Below, piece after piece: positions 60,280 to 64,000 of a stretch of DNA of 64,000 bases (position 1 is its first letter; each line of letters opens with the position of its first letter). Location of the stretch: the NCBI RefSeq assembly GCF_022012395.1, contig NZ_JAKLTQ010000011.1, forward strand, positions 62,001 through 126,000. Direction: 5' to 3'. Below the pieces are notes generated by a model that was not told the origin of the DNA, did no database searches, and saw only the letters and a list, made by a program, of their open reading frames with translations. The position numbers and the translations under genes were made by a program. Source of the stretch: Arthrobacter hankyongi. GTDB lineage: Bacteria > Actinomycetota > Actinomycetes > Actinomycetales > Micrococcaceae.

Positions 60280-62352
60280 ATGAGCGGGCCTGCCGCGCCG
60301 CCGGCCAGCATCGATCCGGTCGCCGTGATCCGTTCCAGGCCGTACATTGCTGCGCTCTTGTTGGCAGCGGTACTGGGCGTTCCCATCTCGATCATTGCGT
60401 ACGCTTTTCTCGCTTTGGTCGCGACGCTCCAGCGGTTCGTCTTCGTCGGGCTTCCGGATCAGGTCTTCGGGGGTCCTGCTCCTGCGTGGTGGCCGGTTCC
60501 ATGGTTGGTGCTGTGCGGGCTGTTGACGGCGCTGACCATCCGTTTTTTGCCGGGAACCGGAGGGCATTCACCTGCTTTCGGATTCAAGACAGGCGGCGGT
60601 CCGCCCAGCGGGCGGGAATTGGCGGGCATCGTTCTCGCGGCGCTGACCACGCTCAGCCTGGGTGCGGTGCTCGGGCCCGAGGGGCCGTTGATCGCGATCG
60701 GTGGCGGCCTCGGGGCGTTGGCGGTGCACCTGGTGAAGAAGGACGCTCCGCCGATGGCCCTGACGATCATAGCGTCGGCTGGGAGCTTCGCGGCGATCAG
60801 TACCCTGCTCGGGTCTCCGGTGCTCGGTGCATTCCTGATCATGGAGGCCGCCGGGATCGGGGGAATGACGCTGAGCCTGATGGCCTTGCCCGGACTGCTC
60901 GCATCCGGCGTCGGGGCGCTGGTGTTCGTCGGCTTGGACGGCTGGACCGGGTTGGGCAGTTTCTCGCTGGCGCTGCCCGTGGTGCCGCCTGCGGTGCCGC
61001 CGACGTTGGCGACGATGGGCTGGGCCGTGATCATGGGCGCGGCCGGTGCGCTGTTGGGATGGTTGATCCGCTGGGTCGCGCTGTCGCTTCGACCCATCGT
61101 GCATCTGAACCGGGTGTTGGTGACGTCTGCGCTCGGCCTGCTGATCGGTCTTACCGCAATGGTGTACCAGATGGTCTCCGGGCACAGCTTTACGCAGGTG
61201 CTGTTCTCGGGGCAGGACGCACTTCCGGAGCTGGTGGAACACGCCGCGGACTACTCGCTTGCTGTGTTGCTCCTGCTGATCGTTTGTAAGACCGTGGTCT
61301 ACGGGCTGTCGCTAAGCGCATTTCGTGGTGGGCCGGTGTTCCCGTCGATGTTCATCGGTGCGGCGCTCGGCATTGCTGCGAGCGGGTTGCCCGGAATGGA
61401 TCCCGCGGCAGGGATCGGCATGGGCATGGGAGCCATGTGCGCAGCCATGCTGCGGCTGCCGTTGACGTCGACGCTGCTGGCCACGCTGCTGCTGGGAGTG
61501 GACGGTGTGACCGTAACACCCCAGGTGGTGGTGGCCGTGGCGGTGGCCTTCGTGATCATCAATGTGCTCCCGGTCCCGGACCCGAGGTCACCCGTGGCGC
61601 CTGACGATGCCGGTGACGTCCGGCGGCGGGCTCCCTCGAGTACCGGCCATGCAACCGAAACCGCGAGCGCGGGCCGTTCGAACGGACGGGACCGGCGGAT
61701 CGCCTGGTTCTTCATCATCGGCTCGAGCCTGTTCGCCTTGGGGGCGGTGCCGCCATACGCCGAGGCCGTGGGACTACGCGTGGATGCGGTCACATTCTTC
61801 GTCGGTTCGCTGTTCTTCACCTGTGCGGCGTTCCTGCAGTACCGCGAAGCCGTTGACGCGCTACCGGCTGTGGGTGCCTCGCTGCGCCGTTCGTTTTGGG
61901 TATGGGCGCCGCGGAATCTCGGCTGGCTCGCGGCCGCGGTTCAACTTGCCGGCACGCTGTGGTTCAACTGGAGCACGGGAAACGCACTGCAGCTCAATCT
62001 CAGTGCGGCGCTGGCCGACCAGCGGGTGTGGCGGCCGGACGCTCTGGGTTCAATCGCCTTCCTCGTGTCCAGCGGTGTGGCGTTGCGGGAAGCTGGTCTC
62101 GGTGCCATAGCCGGCCGGCCCAAGCCTCGGACCTGGAATATCGGAATGATCAATCTGGCCGGCTCCGTCGCGTTCGGCATCTCGGCTGCCGCCGCTTTTG
62201 TCATACCGTCGAGCGGCGATCTCTGGAACGCCGAACTGTCCAACCTCGGCACCCTCGTGGGAGCCCTGTGCTTCCTCACCGGCGCGATTCTGATGCTGAA
62301 TCCAGAATCCACCGACGCCTCGGTTCCGGCGAACCGGGGAACTGAACCGTAA
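60280..62352 (+). CDS. ClC chloride transporter fused to a YrhK-like membrane domain
   Basis: 690 residues from ATG 60280 (a TTG nine bases earlier is possible). The first 440 residues are ClC: GTGGHSP (filter, in place of GSGIP), GAVLGPEGPLIAIGGGLGAL with the gating glutamate, and FRGGPVFPSMFIGAALG. After a charged linker (about 445-470) comes a second membrane unit starting RRIAWFFIIGSSLFALGAVP and with LQYREAVDALPAVG, a YrhK-like domain. Such fusions are known but uncommon. It is 30 bases before gadB, so a proton-coupled chloride exchanger for acid resistance is likely. Confidence 0.8.
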   Translation: MSGPAAPPASIDPVAVIRSRPYIAALLLAAVLGVPISIIAYAFLALVATLQRFVFVGLPDQVFGGPAPAWWPVPWLVLCGLLTALTIRFLPGTGGHSPAFGFKTGGGPPSGRELAGIVLAALTTLSLGAVLGPEGPLIAIGGGLGALAVHLVKKDAPPMALTIIASAGSFAAISTLLGSPVLGAFLIMEAAGIGGMTLSLMALPGLLASGVGALVFVGLDGWTGLGSFSLALPVVPPAVPPTLATMGWAVIMGAAGALLGWLIRWVALSLRPIVHLNRVLVTSALGLLIGLTAMVYQMVSGHSFTQVLFSGQDALPELVEHAADYSLAVLLLLIVCKTVVYGLSLSAFRGGPVFPSMFIGAALGIAASGLPGMDPAAGIGMGMGAMCAAMLRLPLTSTLLATLLLGVDGVTVTPQVVVAVAVAFVIINVLPVPDPRSPVAPDDAGDVRRRAPSSTGHATETASAGRSNGRDRRIAWFFIIGSSLFALGAVPPYAEAVGLRVDAVTFFVGSLFFTCAAFLQYREAVDALPAVGASLRRSFWVWAPRNLGWLAAAVQLAGTLWFNWSTGNALQLNLSAALADQRVWRPDALGSIAFLVSSGVALREAGLGAIAGRPKPRTWNIGMINLAGSVAFGISAAAAFVIPSSGDLWNAELSNLGTLVGALCFLTGAILMLNPESTDASVPANRGTEP

Positions 62353-62382
62353 CCCTCTTCAACAGTCCCTGAAGGAGAAGTG

Positions 62383-63762
62383 ATGTCAGTAAATTCCCAG
62401 CCAACGGATGCCGACGTGGCGCTGTTCGGCAATCGATTCATCACCCAGGAGGTTCCGAGCCGCGAGTTTCCGGAGACCGGTATTCCTGCCCAGGACGCTT
62501 TGCGGCTGGTGTCGGAGGATCTGGCGCTGGAGGGTGACCCGGCCCGGAACCTGGCGACCTTCGTGACGACATGGATGGAGCCGCAGGCCCAGCAGATCAT
62601 CGCCGCGAACCTTCACCGCAATTTCATCGACCACGCCGAATATCCCCGCACGGCCGAGATCGAGCAGCGCTGCATTCGGATGCTCGCCGACCTCTTCCAC
62701 GCGCCCGGCGAGACGACGGGGGCCCGGACCCAGGGATCATCCGAGGCGATCATGCTCGGCGGTCTGTCCCTGAAGTGGAACTGGCGCAAGCGCCGCGAGG
62801 CCGCCGGCGCGTCGACGTCGAACCCGAACCTGGTCTTCGGCGGCGACGTGCATGTCGTGTGGGAGAAGTTCTGCCGCTACTTCGACGTCGAGCCGCGGAT
62901 CGTGCCGCTGCGGCCGGGGAAGTACACGATCGGCCCGGACGACGTGCAGCCCCATGTCGATGAGAACACCATCGGTGTCGCAGCCGTGCTGGGTACGACG
63001 TTCACCGGGCACAAGGACGACATCGCCGGCATCAACGACCTGCTGCTGCAGATCAAGCGTGAGCGAGGCCTTGATGTTCCACTGCACGTGGACGGGGCCA
63101 GCGGGGGGTTCGTCTGGCCCTTCCTCTACCCGGACTCAGCGTGGGACTTCCGGCTCGAGCAGGTCCGCTCCATCAATGTCTCCGGGCACAAGTTCGGACT
63201 GGTCTATCCCGGCATCGGCTGGCTGGTCTTCCGGGAGACGGCCGACCTGGCCAAGGACCTCGTCTTCGAGGAGAACTACCTCGGCAAGACCGACTCGACC
63301 TTCACCCTGAACTTCTCCACCGGCTCGGCGATGGTTCTCGCCCAGTACTACAACTTCGTGCGCTATGGCCGCGCCGGTTACACCTACATCATGCAGAACA
63401 TGCAGGCCAATGCCCGCGTCCTCGCCGAGAAGTTGGACGCCATGGGCCGGTTCGAGATCATCGGCCGCACCGAGGAGCAGCTTCCCCTGGTCGCGTTCCG
63501 GCTCGCCGCCGAAACCGGGTACGACGAGTTCGACATTGCCTGGCAGCTTGCGGCCGAGCGCGGCTGGATGGTGCCGGCTTACACTTTGCCGCCGAATGCC
63601 CAAGACGTGACGATCATGCGGGCGCTGGTCAAGGAAACGCTGAGCCGCGAGCACGTCGACACGCTTGCCCGCGACATCGAAGAGGCGTGTTCCACGCTGG
63701 CCAAGAAGGGCGGCGCGCACGAATCCGAGCGAAACAAGATCGTTACCGGACCCGGCCATTGA
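62383..63762 (+). CDS. gadB: Glutamate decarboxylase
   Basis: 459 residues from ATG 62383 (GAAGGAGAAGTG just before). PLP-binding SINVSGHKFGLVYPGIGW (Lys about 269), substrate segment TQGSSEAIMLGGLSLKWNWR, and VDGASGGFVWPFLYPD identify group II PLP decarboxylases of the GadB type. It uses a cytosolic proton to turn glutamate into GABA and CO2, raising pH. No glutamate/GABA antiporter (GadC) is visible within the window. A 16-base-pair hairpin follows. Confidence 0.9.
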   Translation: MSVNSQPTDADVALFGNRFITQEVPSREFPETGIPAQDALRLVSEDLALEGDPARNLATFVTTWMEPQAQQIIAANLHRNFIDHAEYPRTAEIEQRCIRMLADLFHAPGETTGARTQGSSEAIMLGGLSLKWNWRKRREAAGASTSNPNLVFGGDVHVVWEKFCRYFDVEPRIVPLRPGKYTIGPDDVQPHVDENTIGVAAVLGTTFTGHKDDIAGINDLLLQIKRERGLDVPLHVDGASGGFVWPFLYPDSAWDFRLEQVRSINVSGHKFGLVYPGIGWLVFRETADLAKDLVFEENYLGKTDSTFTLNFSTGSAMVLAQYYNFVRYGRAGYTYIMQNMQANARVLAEKLDAMGRFEIIGRTEEQLPLVAFRLAAETGYDEFDIAWQLAAERGWMVPAYTLPPNAQDVTIMRALVKETLSREHVDTLARDIEEACSTLAKKGGAHESERNKIVTGPGH

Positions 63763-63799
63763 CCCGGCGCAACGGTGACGCACCGGGCCCGATATATCC

Positions 63800-63836
63800 G
63801 GCCGGACTCCGGCGGCGCACCCGCCGGAGTCCGGCC
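63800..63836 (+). terminator. Strong hairpin after gadB
   Basis: GGCCGGACTCCGGCGG at 63800-63815 pairs without a mismatch to CCGCCGGAGTCCGGCC at 63821-63836 over a 5-base loop. A 16-base-pair GC stem, 38 bases after the stop; no T-run. It may serve both strands. Confidence 0.75.
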
Positions 63837-63907
63837 GGCGCGCCTGTTCTTCGATGAATCGATCCCCGTACCGCACTGTCGGCACCGGGACGGTGCCGCG
63901 CTGGCTG

Positions 63908-64000
63908 TCAACGTCCTGGAGTGCCGGCCTCGGCCGCCGGTAGCCGCCGCGGATGATCGTGGAGCTCCATGGCTTCATGGATCTGCAGGGCAAACCACAG
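63908..64000 (-). CDS. Possible C-terminal end of a gene entering from the right
   Basis: The minus strand reads LWFALQIHEAMELHDHPRRL then PAAEAGTPGR and a TGA. It is open to the window edge, and codon use looks coding, but 30 residues are too few to recognise a family. It would converge on gadB around the hairpin. Confidence 0.25.
   Translation of the reverse strand: MWFALQIHEAMELHDHPRRLPAAEAGTPGR

Overview
The window is GC-rich throughout, with genes packed on both strands, frequent ATGA or GTGA stop/start overlaps and GGAGG/AAGGA ribosome binding sites. Gene content (IclR, XRE/MmyB and XRE-cupin regulators, KatG, flavohemoglobin, DUF488, DUF2306, DUF1049/LapA-type proteins) points to a high-GC actinobacterium, most likely an Arthrobacter-like member of the Micrococcales. 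That assignment is an inference from families and style; no rRNA or other phylogenetic marker lies in the window. It looks like an accessory, much-rearranged part of a chromosome or a large plasmid.

Layout. 0-4.5 kb is a gene graveyard: a 5'-cut polysaccharide deacetylase, a broken GcvT-type oxidoreductase fragment, an IS21/IstB remnant, half of a DUF488 gene and a recombinase tail, with a few small intact genes between. 4.6-11.3 kb holds a diacylglycerol-kinase-type lipid kinase, a frameshifted LapA-like gene, a fatty acid desaturase, an AI-2E-family permease, a gutted corA, an IS5-like remnant and hypotheticals. A tRNA-3'-end-like repeat occurs near 1.5 kb and again near 11.7 kb. 12.2-15.0 kb is a four-gene minus-strand operon (VOC protein, 55-residue protein, flavin disulfide oxidoreductase, SDR without the usual catalytic residues).

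18.1-28.2 kb is the centrepiece: a six-gene plus-strand operon with SbnA- and SbnB-like L-2,3-diaminopropionate enzymes, a free-standing adenylation-thiolation protein, a 1041-residue membrane protein with three tandem carrier domains fused to a Pls-type (epsilon-poly-lysine synthetase-like) membrane module, an alpha-KG dioxygenase and a LuxE-like acyl-protein synthetase. It reads as a split synthetase for a diaminopropionate-containing, possibly polymeric, product. Two decayed copies of one lipoprotein gene lie on either side in direct orientation.

28.2-46.9 kb is mixed: an M28 lipoprotein peptidase, two aldo/keto reductases, an MFS exporter divergent from an XRE regulator, an APC permease, an acyltransferase, a DMFase-like lipoprotein, katG, and an XRE-cupin regulator divergent from a flavin reductase/methyltransferase pair across a perfect palindrome. 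47.0-59.1 kb has a flavohemoglobin and then a catabolic regulon: cytochrome P450, VanB-type reductase, MFS importer, IclR regulator, SDR, aldehyde dehydrogenase, metallo-hydrolase and a second MFS. Two near-identical palindromes mark its promoters and are probably the IclR operators. 59.2-63.8 kb holds a potassium channel, a ClC chloride transporter fused to a second membrane domain, and glutamate decarboxylase, which together look like an acid-stress module closed by a strong hairpin.
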